Below are positions 7,960 to 15,278 of a stretch of 64,000 bases of DNA, one piece after another (position 1 is the first letter of the stretch; the number at the start of each line of letters is the position of its first letter). The position numbers and the translations under genes were made by a program. Origin of the DNA: Paenibacillus arenilitoris (GTDB lineage Bacteria > Bacillota > Bacilli > Paenibacillales > Paenibacillaceae); assembly GCF_014705655.1 (NCBI RefSeq), contig NZ_JACXIY010000034.1:1-64000 (forward strand), given 5' to 3'. Under the pieces are notes generated by a model. It saw only the letters and a program-made list of their open reading frames with translations. It was not told the DNA's origin and searched no databases.

Positions 7960-9960
7960 TTAGTTCGAGCCGTCCGGGCCTGCGGGAACTTTGCGGTAGA
8001 GGCGGTTCTCCCATCCTTCGAGCCCGCTCGGCTTCTCGTATTGCAGCCAAATGTTCATCGCGCCTCGCGACCGGTTGTTCCAGTACGGATACGGAATGGC
8101 GAGAAGCTCGTCGTTATCCGCGTCCTGCGTGCGGACGATGACGGCGCCGTCGAAGAAGTCCTTCACGAACTCCGTCTCGAACGCGGGCCGCTCCGGCAGC
8201 TGCCGCTTCAGACCCTTGCCTTTGTTCAGCGACTCCCGGGTATACTGCGCCATGCCGCGCTTGATCGCGTACCGCTCGTTATCCATCGACTCGAGGCAGT
8301 AAAGCATCGGTCCCCGCTTGATGGCGACCTTATTCGCATGGGTCGTCACGTTCGGATGGGCTTCGATCAGATCGACGGGCATATCCAGCTCGAGCCGGAT
8401 GACGTCGCCCGGCGTCCACTGTCTCTCGAGGACGGCATACCCATTGTCGACGCGGTATTCCGCCGCTTCGCCATTCACGCGGATGACGTGCTTCCCGCAC
8501 CATCCCGGAATGCGCAGCCTCACCTGGAAACGGGCCTCCCGCTCCGGACTGACCGATAGGTCGACCGAGCCGTCCCACGGATACGCGGTCCGCTGCGCCA
8601 GCTTGACGCCCATGCCCCCGATCTCCATGCCGGCTTCGCCTTCGATATACAGATTGACGAACGCCCCGCCTTCGTCGCATGCGTAGATGAACGCGGACAG
8701 CTCCGGCAGCATCTTCACGATCATCGGCGGGCAGCAAGGGCAGCTGTGCCATTCCCAGCGGTTATGGCCGCCGTTGCTGACGAGCGGATTTTCATAAAAA
8801 TATTTGTGCCCGTTCATCGAGCGTCCGGCCAGCAAAATGTTATAGACGATATTCTCGAGCGCATCGATATACCGGCCCTCGCCCGTCGCCAAAAACAGGT
8901 TCCAGCTAAAATACCCCATCCCCACGGCGGCGCATGTTTCCAGATAGCCGTTGTCCGGCAGTTCGTAGTCGCGCCCGAATTTTTCTTCCTCGTGCACGGC
9001 GCCTACCCCTCCGCTAATATGCGATTTCCGGTACGCGATATTGTCCCACAGCTTCTTGGCCGTCTCCAAATAATTCTCCTGCCCGGTCGCCAGATGGAGC
9101 GCGGTCAGCCCCGTGTACAGCAGCGTCGCGCGGACGGCGTGGCCCACGGCTTCATCCTGCTCCAAGACCGGTTTGTGATCCTGCGCGTATTCGCCCCAGG
9201 CAGGCCGATCCTCGAAGCGGCCGCGATTGCCGATCCAGAACGTGACCAGCTCCAAATAGGCTTGCGCTTCGAAAGGGACGTTCATGGCGCCTGCGAGCTC
9301 CGGCTCGTCGACGGCGAGCTGATGCAGCTTCAGCAGCGCCTCTTCCGGCAGCGAATGCGCGGGCACGATGTTCCGCTTCGGCGGAGGACCCATCAGTTCG
9401 CTCATATGGTTCGCGAACCTTACGGCGACTACGAGCAGCGTCGTTTTGCCCGTCGCTTTGTAGTGATGGACGCCGGCTTCCACCAGGCAGCCCGCATTAT
9501 AGACGTCGTGCTGCCAGCGCAGATTGCCCCCGTTATCGCCCCACCGCTGATTCGGCCGGTCGAGCAGCGTGTAGGTGTTTATGTAGCCGTCGCCTACGGC
9601 TCTCTGCGCCCGGGCTACTTTCTCGATGATGGCGTCGACCCGCCGGTCGAGCGCTTCGTCGCGGCGAACGGCCAGAATGTCCGATATGCCCCGGATCGTC
9701 TCGTAGATCAGGCCGTCGAACCAAGGCTCCCCGGAATGGTAGCCGCCCTTTCCCTCGCTCACGAAATCGAAATTCCGCAGCGCCCCGTCGCTTTCAAACT
9801 TGTTCAGCACGTCATGCGCCGTTACGTTCCGAAGCACTTCCAGCTTCGGCGACCAAAATCCGTCGGTTATCGTCGCCGCGCCTACGGGCAGATTCCGAAT
9901 CCGCTGGTGCTTGAACGTCGTCGTCGAATTCCCGCCCTTGACCGCACCGCTGTTTAGCAC
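7960..9960 (-). CDS. Glycoside hydrolase family 127 (beta-L-arabinofuranosidase)
   Basis: Cytosolic enzyme expected to release L-arabinose from beta-L-arabinofuranosides, about 666 residues with no signal peptide. In the characterised family the active site is a zinc-thiolate centre. The matching residues are visible (numbering from a GTG at 9969): E344-T-C346 and C410-P-C412-C413, with a candidate acid/base glutamate in the EEE at 327-329. GTG at 9960 is the preferred start because AAGGAG sits 8 bases upstream. An operator and a cre-like site lie upstream at 10071 and 10129. The gene supplies the hydrolytic step for the importer next door. Other GH127-like clans (DUF1680) have different specificities, so the linkage is inferred. 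Confidence 0.9.
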   Translation of the reverse strand: MLNSGAVKGGNSTTTFKHQRIRNLPVGAATITDGFWSPKLEVLRNVTAHDVLNKFESDGALRNFDFVSEGKGGYHSGEPWFDGLIYETIRGISDILAVRRDEALDRRVDAIIEKVARAQRAVGDGYINTYTLLDRPNQRWGDNGGNLRWQHDVYNAGCLVEAGVHHYKATGKTTLLVVAVRFANHMSELMGPPPKRNIVPAHSLPEEALLKLHQLAVDEPELAGAMNVPFEAQAYLELVTFWIGNRGRFEDRPAWGEYAQDHKPVLEQDEAVGHAVRATLLYTGLTALHLATGQENYLETAKKLWDNIAYRKSHISGGVGAVHEEEKFGRDYELPDNGYLETCAAVGMGYFSWNLFLATGEGRYIDALENIVYNILLAGRSMNGHKYFYENPLVSNGGHNRWEWHSCPCCPPMIVKMLPELSAFIYACDEGGAFVNLYIEGEAGMEIGGMGVKLAQRTAYPWDGSVDLSVSPEREARFQVRLRIPGWCGKHVIRVNGEAAEYRVDNGYAVLERQWTPGDVIRLELDMPVDLIEAHPNVTTHANKVAIKRGPMLYCLESMDNERYAIKRGMAQYTRESLNKGKGLKRQLPERPAFETEFVKDFFDGAVIVRTQDADNDELLAIPYPYWNNRSRGAMNIWLQYEKPSGLEGWENRLYRKVPAGPDGSN

Positions 9961-10070
9961 GTTAAACACTCCTTTGCCGAATCGTTAAGACGATTAAGAA
10001 ACCGCTTTCCATAATACCTAATCATAATGACCGATCCTCCCCTTTGTCTCGTTTAACGTAATATTAATGA

Positions 10071-10090
10071 TAACATTAACGTTAATGTAA
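10071..10090. promoter_or_regulatory. LacI-family operator (site 4)
   Basis: TAACATTAACGTTAATGTAA is the most symmetrical of the four copies. It lies 110 bp upstream of the GH127 start, with an extra half-like stretch TAATATTAATGA immediately on its gene-proximal side (10059-10070). Confidence 0.8.
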
Positions 10091-10128
10091 AAATACCACC
10101 GGACAGGCCGTCATGTCAACCGTAAGTT

Positions 10129-10142
10129 TGAAAGCGTTCAAA
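10129..10142. promoter_or_regulatory. cre-like catabolite repression site
   Basis: TGAAAGCGTTCAAA fits the CcpA box at the central AAGCGTT and the first half, with mismatches in the last four positions. It lies upstream of the GH127 operator, on the side expected for carbon catabolite control. Confidence 0.4.
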
Positions 10143-10188
10143 AAAAGCCGGACGAACGCAAGGATTCGCTCCCGCGCCCGCCCGGCTT
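10139..10188 (-). terminator. Terminator of the sigma factor gene
   Basis: AAGCCGG at 10145-10151 pairs with CCGGCTT at 10182-10188. On the minus strand the hairpin is followed by a run of seven T. It lies 64 bp beyond the stop of the sigma factor gene and before the GH127 control region. Confidence 0.75.
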
Positions 10189-10251
10189 CCTGTTAAGCCG
10201 TCGCTGCCGAACGGCAATCAACTGCTGCATGCGCCATCCTTATGTTTTGGC

Positions 10252-11112
10252 TCAACCGACATGATGCAGCTTATCCGGGTTTCGAATGATGTACACGTTC
10301 CGGATCCGGTCTCCCTCTGCATGCAGCATGGCCACCGTATGAACGCCTTCCTTCGAACGGAGCATAACGCCTGGCTGCCCGTTGATCGAGCCAAGCTCGA
10401 TCAGGGGGATTCCTTCTACAATAGAAGCAGTGCGAAGCGAGCCGAGCAGGAGGTTCGCCACGCGCTCCGGCATGATGATCGGATTGATGGCGGCGGACAC
10501 TTTGCCTCCCCCGTCGGCGACGAGCACGACGTCTTGATCGAGCATGGACAAGATCCGGTTCAAATCGCCTTGTTTGAGCGCCTCGACGAAGGCGCGCGCC
10601 CACTCGCGGTCGTCGCCTTCCGGGCGAACGGCCTCCTCGGACGCGATCCCCATCTTCGATCTCGCGCGGCTGAGCAGCTTCCGGCAGTTCACTTCGCTTT
10701 TGTCGATAAGATCGGCGATTTCCTTAAAATCGAAGCCCAGCGCCTCGCGAAGGACGAATACCGTCCGTTCCGCCGGGGATAGCCGCTCAAGGAGCACCAG
10801 CGTCGCGTAAGACAAGAGATCGTCCCGAACGACCGCCTCCATCCCGTCATCCTCCGAGCTTAAATACGGCTCCGGCAGCCATTCTCCTACGTACTGCTCC
10901 CGCTTCCTGCGTGCCGACTTATACAAATCCTTGCAGCGATTGGCGACCATTTTGCATAAATAGGCCTTCGGCTGGGCCAGCTTCTCGGGCGGAACGTCAT
11001 ACGCCTTCAAAAAAACGTCCTGCACGACATCCTCCGCATCGGATACCGATCCGGTCAGTTGGTAAGCGAGATTAAACAACAGTCCTCTATATTGGTCGTA
11101 CAATTGTTGCAT
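10252..11112 (-). CDS. sigJ: ECF41-type RNA polymerase sigma factor (SigJ-like)
   Basis: Extracytoplasmic-function sigma factor, about 286 residues. Sigma-70 region 2 lies in the first 70 residues (LAYQLTGSVSDAEDVVQDVF) and region 4 around 110-160 (LSPAERTVFVLREALGFDFK). A C-terminal SnoaL/NTF2-like domain follows. The ECF41 hallmarks are present: the WLPEPY linker, DGGGKV and NGQPG. In this group the C-terminal extension controls activity instead of an anti-sigma factor. ATG at 11112 is chosen because GGAAGGA lies 10 bases upstream; ATG at 11121 would be too close. The oxidoreductase or carboxymuconolactone decarboxylase that usually accompanies ECF41 genes is not adjacent. Confidence 0.88.
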   Translation of the reverse strand: MQQLYDQYRGLLFNLAYQLTGSVSDAEDVVQDVFLKAYDVPPEKLAQPKAYLCKMVANRCKDLYKSARRKREQYVGEWLPEPYLSSEDDGMEAVVRDDLLSYATLVLLERLSPAERTVFVLREALGFDFKEIADLIDKSEVNCRKLLSRARSKMGIASEEAVRPEGDDREWARAFVEALKQGDLNRILSMLDQDVVLVADGGGKVSAAINPIIMPERVANLLLGSLRTASIVEGIPLIELGSINGQPGVMLRSKEGVHTVAMLHAEGDRIRNVYIIRNPDKLHHVG

Positions 11113-11298
11113 CGGTATCATTCCTTCCCATTTGTTGTCTTGATCGCTTAAGCATATACGCATTCCATATCTAGACAAGATAAAGCGCCGGGATGTGACA
11201 GCTTTATCGATTTGAAGTAAACCGCACCACATTCAGAGTATGAATTGTCACCTGCTGACAAAAAATACATGGAAACTGATTTTTGTGGAGTGGTTTTC

Positions 11299-12084
11299 AT
11301 GAATAACTTTAGAAGCAAATATAGAAATCGTTATTATCTTGCCAATGTGACTCCGTTCGGTACAATCCAGCTTCACCAGCGGAATCCGCTTATCATTGCG
11401 CTATGGTCCGTAGCGTTTCCTGGATTCGGCCACTTCCTGATACACAAATTTTTCACTGGCTTTGCCTTGTTTTTTTGGGAATTTTATATCAACCAATTAA
11501 CGCACCTTAATACAGCCATCATGTATTCTTTTAACGGCAATATAACCGAAGCAAAGGCTGTATTAAATGAAAAGTATATATACCTCTATATACCGGTTTA
11601 TTTATTTGCAATTTGGGACAGTTACCGAACTGCAGTCGATGAAAATAAGCTTTATCTGCTCGCGAAGAGGGAACACGCCCACTACCCGAATTTCTCGGTG
11701 AGCCCCTTCGAGATGAACTATTTGGACAAGAAAAAGCCATGGATCGCTCTGGTTTGGGCGATGACCGTCCCAAGTCTCGGACAACTTTATATCCATCGGA
11801 TCATTTCAGCCATTTTGACGCTGTTAATGACCATGCTTATTGTCATTTATTCGAATATGATCGAAAGCCTCCATTACTTTTTGCTGGGAAATCTCTCTAA
11901 AGCGAAAGAAGTTATCGGAGCCCAGTGGTTCCTTTACTTTCCATCGATTTACTTCTTTGGCATGTACGATTCCTACGCAAATGCCGTAGAGCTAACCAAG
12001 CTGTTTGACTTGGAACAAACGGAATATTTGAAAAGAAATTATCAATCGCCAAATTTTGTATTGCATAAAGGAGAAAAAATGTAA
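11299..12084 (+). CDS. Multi-span membrane protein with internal duplication
   Basis: Not assigned to a known family. About 261 residues with hydrophobic spans in each half. Residues roughly 29-131 and 145-252 are repeats of one another: both have an A/V-P-x-x-G-x-x-x-I-H motif, then GN-(I/L)-(T/S)-x-AK-x-V, then DSY-x-x-AV-x-x-x-KL, and end in PNF. This implies a two-fold pseudo-symmetric membrane protein. ATG at 11299 has GGAG 8 bases upstream. It overlaps the next gene by one base (TAATG), so the two are translationally coupled. Confidence 0.75.
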   Translation: MNNFRSKYRNRYYLANVTPFGTIQLHQRNPLIIALWSVAFPGFGHFLIHKFFTGFALFFWEFYINQLTHLNTAIMYSFNGNITEAKAVLNEKYIYLYIPVYLFAIWDSYRTAVDENKLYLLAKREHAHYPNFSVSPFEMNYLDKKKPWIALVWAMTVPSLGQLYIHRIISAILTLLMTMLIVIYSNMIESLHYFLLGNLSKAKEVIGAQWFLYFPSIYFFGMYDSYANAVELTKLFDLEQTEYLKRNYQSPNFVLHKGEKM

Positions 12085-12602
12085 TGGGCGTTCAGTTCTT
12101 CTCTACCTTTCAGCATTCGCATTACGTCGAGCTTGCCATAAGCAAATTGAAAGAAAACGATGTCGCCGACATTTACGCTGTTCCGCTCGACAATCGTACG
12201 TTGGATATGAAGCTGATCGATACGATGCACGGTACAGACGGAACCTCGTTAGTCGATATTGGGCTTGTACTGGCCATGATGGGCGGGACGATTGGGGTAG
12301 CAAGAGGATTTGTTCTCCAATGGGGTCCGGTTTTTTGGGGGCTAATCGGAGCGGCTGGCGGTTTTGCTATCGGTTTTGTATTCGATTTTATCAAGAATCT
12401 TATTAAACGAAAAAAGATCAGAACGGCGAAGACCAAACACGGTGAAGTTATATTAATTGTGCAGTGTACAAATGAGCAGTCCCCGTTCGTGGAGCAAACG
12501 CTATGGAGTAACTTGGCACTGGGAGTTGCCAAAACACGAATGCAAACCGCCCGATTCGAGGCAGCTGCCGGCGATCCAATTAATCTTCCGCCGCGGGGGT
12601 GA
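12084..12602 (+). CDS. Conserved hypothetical protein with glycine-rich membrane hairpin
   Basis: Function unknown, 172 residues. An N-terminal soluble alpha/beta segment (FFSTFQHSHYVELAISKL) is followed by two closely spaced glycine-rich membrane spans at about 55-100 (LVLAMMGGTIGVARG and WGLIGAAGGFAIGF), then a basic stretch (KNLIKRKKIR) and a second soluble segment. The layout recalls small YtxH or general-stress-like proteins, but no family can be named. AAAGGAG precedes the start, which overlaps the stop of the duplicated membrane protein. Confidence 0.7.
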   Translation: MGVQFFSTFQHSHYVELAISKLKENDVADIYAVPLDNRTLDMKLIDTMHGTDGTSLVDIGLVLAMMGGTIGVARGFVLQWGPVFWGLIGAAGGFAIGFVFDFIKNLIKRKKIRTAKTKHGEVILIVQCTNEQSPFVEQTLWSNLALGVAKTRMQTARFEAAAGDPINLPPRG

Positions 12603-12786
12603 CACCGCCTCCCCACATTTATCCCCGTCTTATTCATGAAGTTAATAGGCATGCTTCTGCCCTTTCGCTTTAATGTCAATCTTCAGTCTAGACCATTGTC
12701 GGGGCTCCGTCACCTGCCGAGGTCTATTCCGAATCGCCGCGTTCTCCGATACAATATAGCCATATTTGTCGGAGGAGCGATCGGCC

Positions 12787-13515
12787 ATGACTTACGAACG
12801 GAACGTGCTCATTGAAATCGCCGCCTGGGAGCGGAAGCTGTTCAAGCCGCCCGGATGGCTGGAGAGAACATCGAAGACGATCGGTGCGCGAATTAACAAC
12901 CTGATTCCGCCCAAGGTGCATGACGTCATCACGGCAACCATCAAATCGATCGTGCGTACGGCGCTGCTCGGCGCGGAATATACGCCCCAGAGACCCGTGC
13001 AGCGGAATCTCCAGCCGGAACTCGACGATCAAGAGGCGAAGCGGCTGTTGTCCTTATACCAAAAAATCGCGACTGCCGAAGGGGCGGGCACCGGAGCGGG
13101 CGGCATTATGCTTAACCTCGTGGACTTCCCCGCGCTAATCGCGATCAAGATGAAATTTCTGTTTGAACTGGCTCATGTTTACGGATATGACACGAAGCAG
13201 TTTTCCGAGCGGGTTTTCGTGCTCAAGGTATTTCAATTGGCGTTCTCCGGGCCCGAACAACGCGCCAAGCTGCTCGGCTTGATTAAGCGTTGGGATGCCG
13301 AAAAGGAGCTGTGGTCCGACGAGTATTCCAAAAACATGGATTGGGAGACGTTCCAGAAGGAATACCGCGACGCCATCGACTTTCGGAAATTGCTGCAGAT
13401 GGTGCCGGGGATTGGAGCGGTGGCTGGCGCTTGGGCGAATTACACCATTCTCGAGGAGCTTGGCGAAGCCGCAATGAACGCTTATCGGCTGCGAAGATTG
13501 AACGGGGGCGAATGA
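12787..13515 (+). CDS. EcsC family protein
   Basis: About 242 residues, matching the EcsC family: N-terminal YERNVLIEIAAWERKLFKPPGWLE, then a central amphipathic/hydrophobic region ending in the VPGIGAVAGAWANYTILEELG segment typical of these proteins. EcsC is known from the B. subtilis ecs locus, but its biochemical role is unsettled, and here no EcsAB transporter is adjacent. ATG at 12787 is selected because GGAGGAG lies 9 bases upstream. It is convergent with the small Gly-rich gene. Confidence 0.85.
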   Translation: MTYERNVLIEIAAWERKLFKPPGWLERTSKTIGARINNLIPPKVHDVITATIKSIVRTALLGAEYTPQRPVQRNLQPELDDQEAKRLLSLYQKIATAEGAGTGAGGIMLNLVDFPALIAIKMKFLFELAHVYGYDTKQFSERVFVLKVFQLAFSGPEQRAKLLGLIKRWDAEKELWSDEYSKNMDWETFQKEYRDAIDFRKLLQMVPGIGAVAGAWANYTILEELGEAAMNAYRLRRLNGGE

Positions 13516-13524
13516 ATCCGGGGG

Positions 13525-13719
13525 TCAATCGCCTCCGCCTCCGCTGCCTCCGCCGTCGCAGCCGCCATCGGAGTTTCCGGAGTCGGCATAGGCGACCGAA
13601 GATCCGCCGTCTCCCCCGCTTCTGTGGCGCATAGGGCCGGACTTCGGGGCCGTCTTCGCGGAAATGACGCCCCACCCGATCATAATAAAGATGAGAATAA
13701 CAAACAGGGCAAGCAGCAT
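13525..13719 (-). CDS. Small membrane protein with Gly/Ser-rich tail
   Basis: 64 residues: one N-terminal membrane span (LLALFVILIFIMIGWGVI), a short basic linker, then a low-complexity tail rich in Gly, Ser and Asp with a single Cys and ending GGGGD. AAGGAG sits 9 bases before ATG 13719; an ATG at 13725 is too close to it. A perfect palindrome lies upstream at 13767-13780. Such Gly-rich tails occur in small Paenibacillus membrane proteins of unknown function. It ends 9 bp from the EcsC stop. Confidence 0.6.
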   Translation of the reverse strand: MLLALFVILIFIMIGWGVISAKTAPKSGPMRHRSGGDGGSSVAYADSGNSDGGCDGGGSGGGGD

Positions 13720-13766
13720 TCGCATCCACTCCTTTTTGGTTGTAAGGTAAGCGTAACATGCAATTG

Positions 13767-13780
13767 TTACGTTAACGTAA
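13767..13780. promoter_or_regulatory. 14-bp perfect palindrome upstream of the small Gly-rich gene
   Basis: TTACGTTAACGTAA is fully self-complementary and is bordered by GTAAC and GTTAC arms. It is centred on TTAA rather than CG, so it differs from the LacI operators. It is a candidate operator for the 13719 gene; the binding protein is unknown. Confidence 0.4.
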
Positions 13781-13841
13781 ATTCAGCGCCATAATTGCGT
13801 AAATTTTCAGACAATTTTAAAAAAGGCAACCAACCGTTCAT

Positions 13842-13891
13842 TGAACTGCACCCCATTTGTTAGACACGACTAACAATGGATGAGCAGTTCA
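13842..13891. mobile_element. 50-bp IS3-like terminal-repeat remnant (MITE-like) with TCAT duplication
   Basis: Outer ends TGAACTGC and GCAGTTCA are exact inverse complements, and the arms continue to TTGTTAG and CTAACAA around a 6-base centre. The left arm (TGAACTGCACCCC, then TTAGACA) resembles the ends of IS3/IS150-type elements. TCAT is present immediately outside both ends (13838-13841 and 13892-13895), as expected of a target-site duplication. No transposase remains. Confidence 0.55.
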
Positions 13892-13945
13892 TCATCCGGT
13901 CGGCTGCCTTTTCGTATTGGTTCAGGATTCGTTCGCCGCTAGCGA

Positions 13946-14100
13946 TCAGGAGCCTAACGGGATCGGGACAAGCTTCCACTGTACGTTGGCGTTCGTATAC
14001 GAGCTGCTGGTCAATCGGACGAGCCAGTCCTCTTCCGTCTTCGAATGCAGACGATAACCGTTCGCTTTGTTGTCGATGAACTGCCACGTTCCGTTGTCCC
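13946..14100 (-). pseudogene. 3' remnant of a lectin/CBM-like gene
   Basis: A frame of about 50 residues (NGTWQFIDNKANGYRLHSK, then SYTNANVQWKLVPI) ending at TGA 13946 reads like the tail of a ricin-type or similar carbohydrate-binding domain. It has no start or ribosome site of its own and lies in a different frame just after the GH105 stop. It is therefore most likely the surviving 3' end of a secreted glycosidase gene, the remainder having been lost. Confidence 0.5.
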
Positions 14101-14108
14101 GTAAACGA

Positions 14109-15230
14109 TTAGTCGCGGCCCGCCATAAGCTCGTATTCCGCGCATGCCTGGAGGAAGGCGCCAAGTCCCTTCTGGTCGTTCGTTATAATCGGCTCGCTGA
14201 TGTAATAAGCGTACGTGCCGTCGCGGCGGGACGAGCCGCCGAGCCCGGCCACTTGGCATGTTTTGTTCAGATTGACCCAGCCTTCCTTCGTCTCCAGCAC
14301 GAATTCCTCGATCAGACCGTTGTACGCGCGCGCCAGCGTCTCCCGCCATTCGGCGGGCAACACGCCGAGCCGGATGCCTTTGGCTATCGCATACGCGATC
14401 ATGCTGGAGGCGGAAGCCTCCAAATAATTGCCTTTGCGTCCTCCGGCGTCGACGACTTGATGCCAGACGCCCGACGCCGCATCCTGATAGCTCCTTAACG
14501 CCGTTAACGTATCGGTCAAGATACGCGCCAGCTCCGGATAATCCCGATGGTCCGCCGGGAACAGCTCCAGCACGTCGGCCAGCGCCATGACGAACCAGCC
14601 GAGCGATCGTCCCCAGAAATTCGGCGACCGGCCGGTCTTGCGATCGCACCATGGCTGCGCCCGCTTCTCGTCCCAGGCATGGTACAGCAAGCCGGTCTTA
14701 GGATCCTTCGTATGGCGCTCGCACACGATGAACTGCCGGGCAACGTCCTCCAGCCCGCCATCCGGCTCGTAGGAGAGCAAATATTCCAAATAGAAAGGAG
14801 CGCCCATGTACAGGCCGTCCAGCCAGATTTGATAAGGATAGATCTGCTTATGCCAGAACGCTCCCTCCGACGTTCTCGGATGCCGCTTCAGCTGCTCCCT
14901 CAGCAGGCCGGCCGCTTTGCGGTATTTGTCCTCGCCCGTCTTCTTGTGAAGGGCGAACAGCAGCTTGCCGCTGTTCAGATGGTCGATATTGAATTCGTCC
15001 TGCCGGTATCCGCGGATGGAGCCGTCCTCTTGAACGAACGGGGCCACATTCTCCTCGATGTACCGGAAATACTTCTCGTCCCCCGTCGCCTTCCACAAGC
15101 GCTCGAACCCCTTCAGAATGACGCCGTAATCGTAGGACCATCTGCCGTTGTAGCCATGGTCTTCGTACAGCCTGGGCGTTCTCTCCATGATGGAGAGGGC
15201 CGTCCTTGCCGCCCACTGCGATTGCTCCAA
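14109..15230 (-). CDS. Glycoside hydrolase family 88/105 (unsaturated rhamnogalacturonyl hydrolase)
   Basis: Cytosolic hydrolase, 373 residues, expected to remove the unsaturated galacturonyl residue from rhamnogalacturonan oligomers after lyase action. The (alpha/alpha)6 barrel repeats are evident (WSYDYGVILKGFERLW; YPYQIWLDGLYMGAPFYLEY), and the catalytic Asp of YteR-like enzymes matches the WLDGLYMG segment. TTG at 15230 has GGAGG 9 bases upstream. It is 48 bp downstream of the binding lipoprotein, forming an operon permease-lipoprotein-GH105 and pointing to pectin-derived oligosaccharides as the imported ligand. Confidence 0.9.
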   Translation of the reverse strand: MEQSQWAARTALSIMERTPRLYEDHGYNGRWSYDYGVILKGFERLWKATGDEKYFRYIEENVAPFVQEDGSIRGYRQDEFNIDHLNSGKLLFALHKKTGEDKYRKAAGLLREQLKRHPRTSEGAFWHKQIYPYQIWLDGLYMGAPFYLEYLLSYEPDGGLEDVARQFIVCERHTKDPKTGLLYHAWDEKRAQPWCDRKTGRSPNFWGRSLGWFVMALADVLELFPADHRDYPELARILTDTLTALRSYQDAASGVWHQVVDAGGRKGNYLEASASSMIAYAIAKGIRLGVLPAEWRETLARAYNGLIEEFVLETKEGWVNLNKTCQVAGLGGSSRRDGTYAYYISEPIITNDQKGLGAFLQACAEYELMAGRD

Positions 15231-15278
15231 ATGGTATCGCCTCCGTAGATGATGCGCCTTGCGGCCGGTGTAATCTTA

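Noticed and set aside
10059..10070. Additional half-like operator next to site 4
   Set aside because: Only one arm resembles the consensus, so it was not called a separate operator.
13842..13891. Inverted ends considered as an IS circle junction
   Set aside because: In a circle junction the tips face each other; here the tips point outward, so it is a shortened element.
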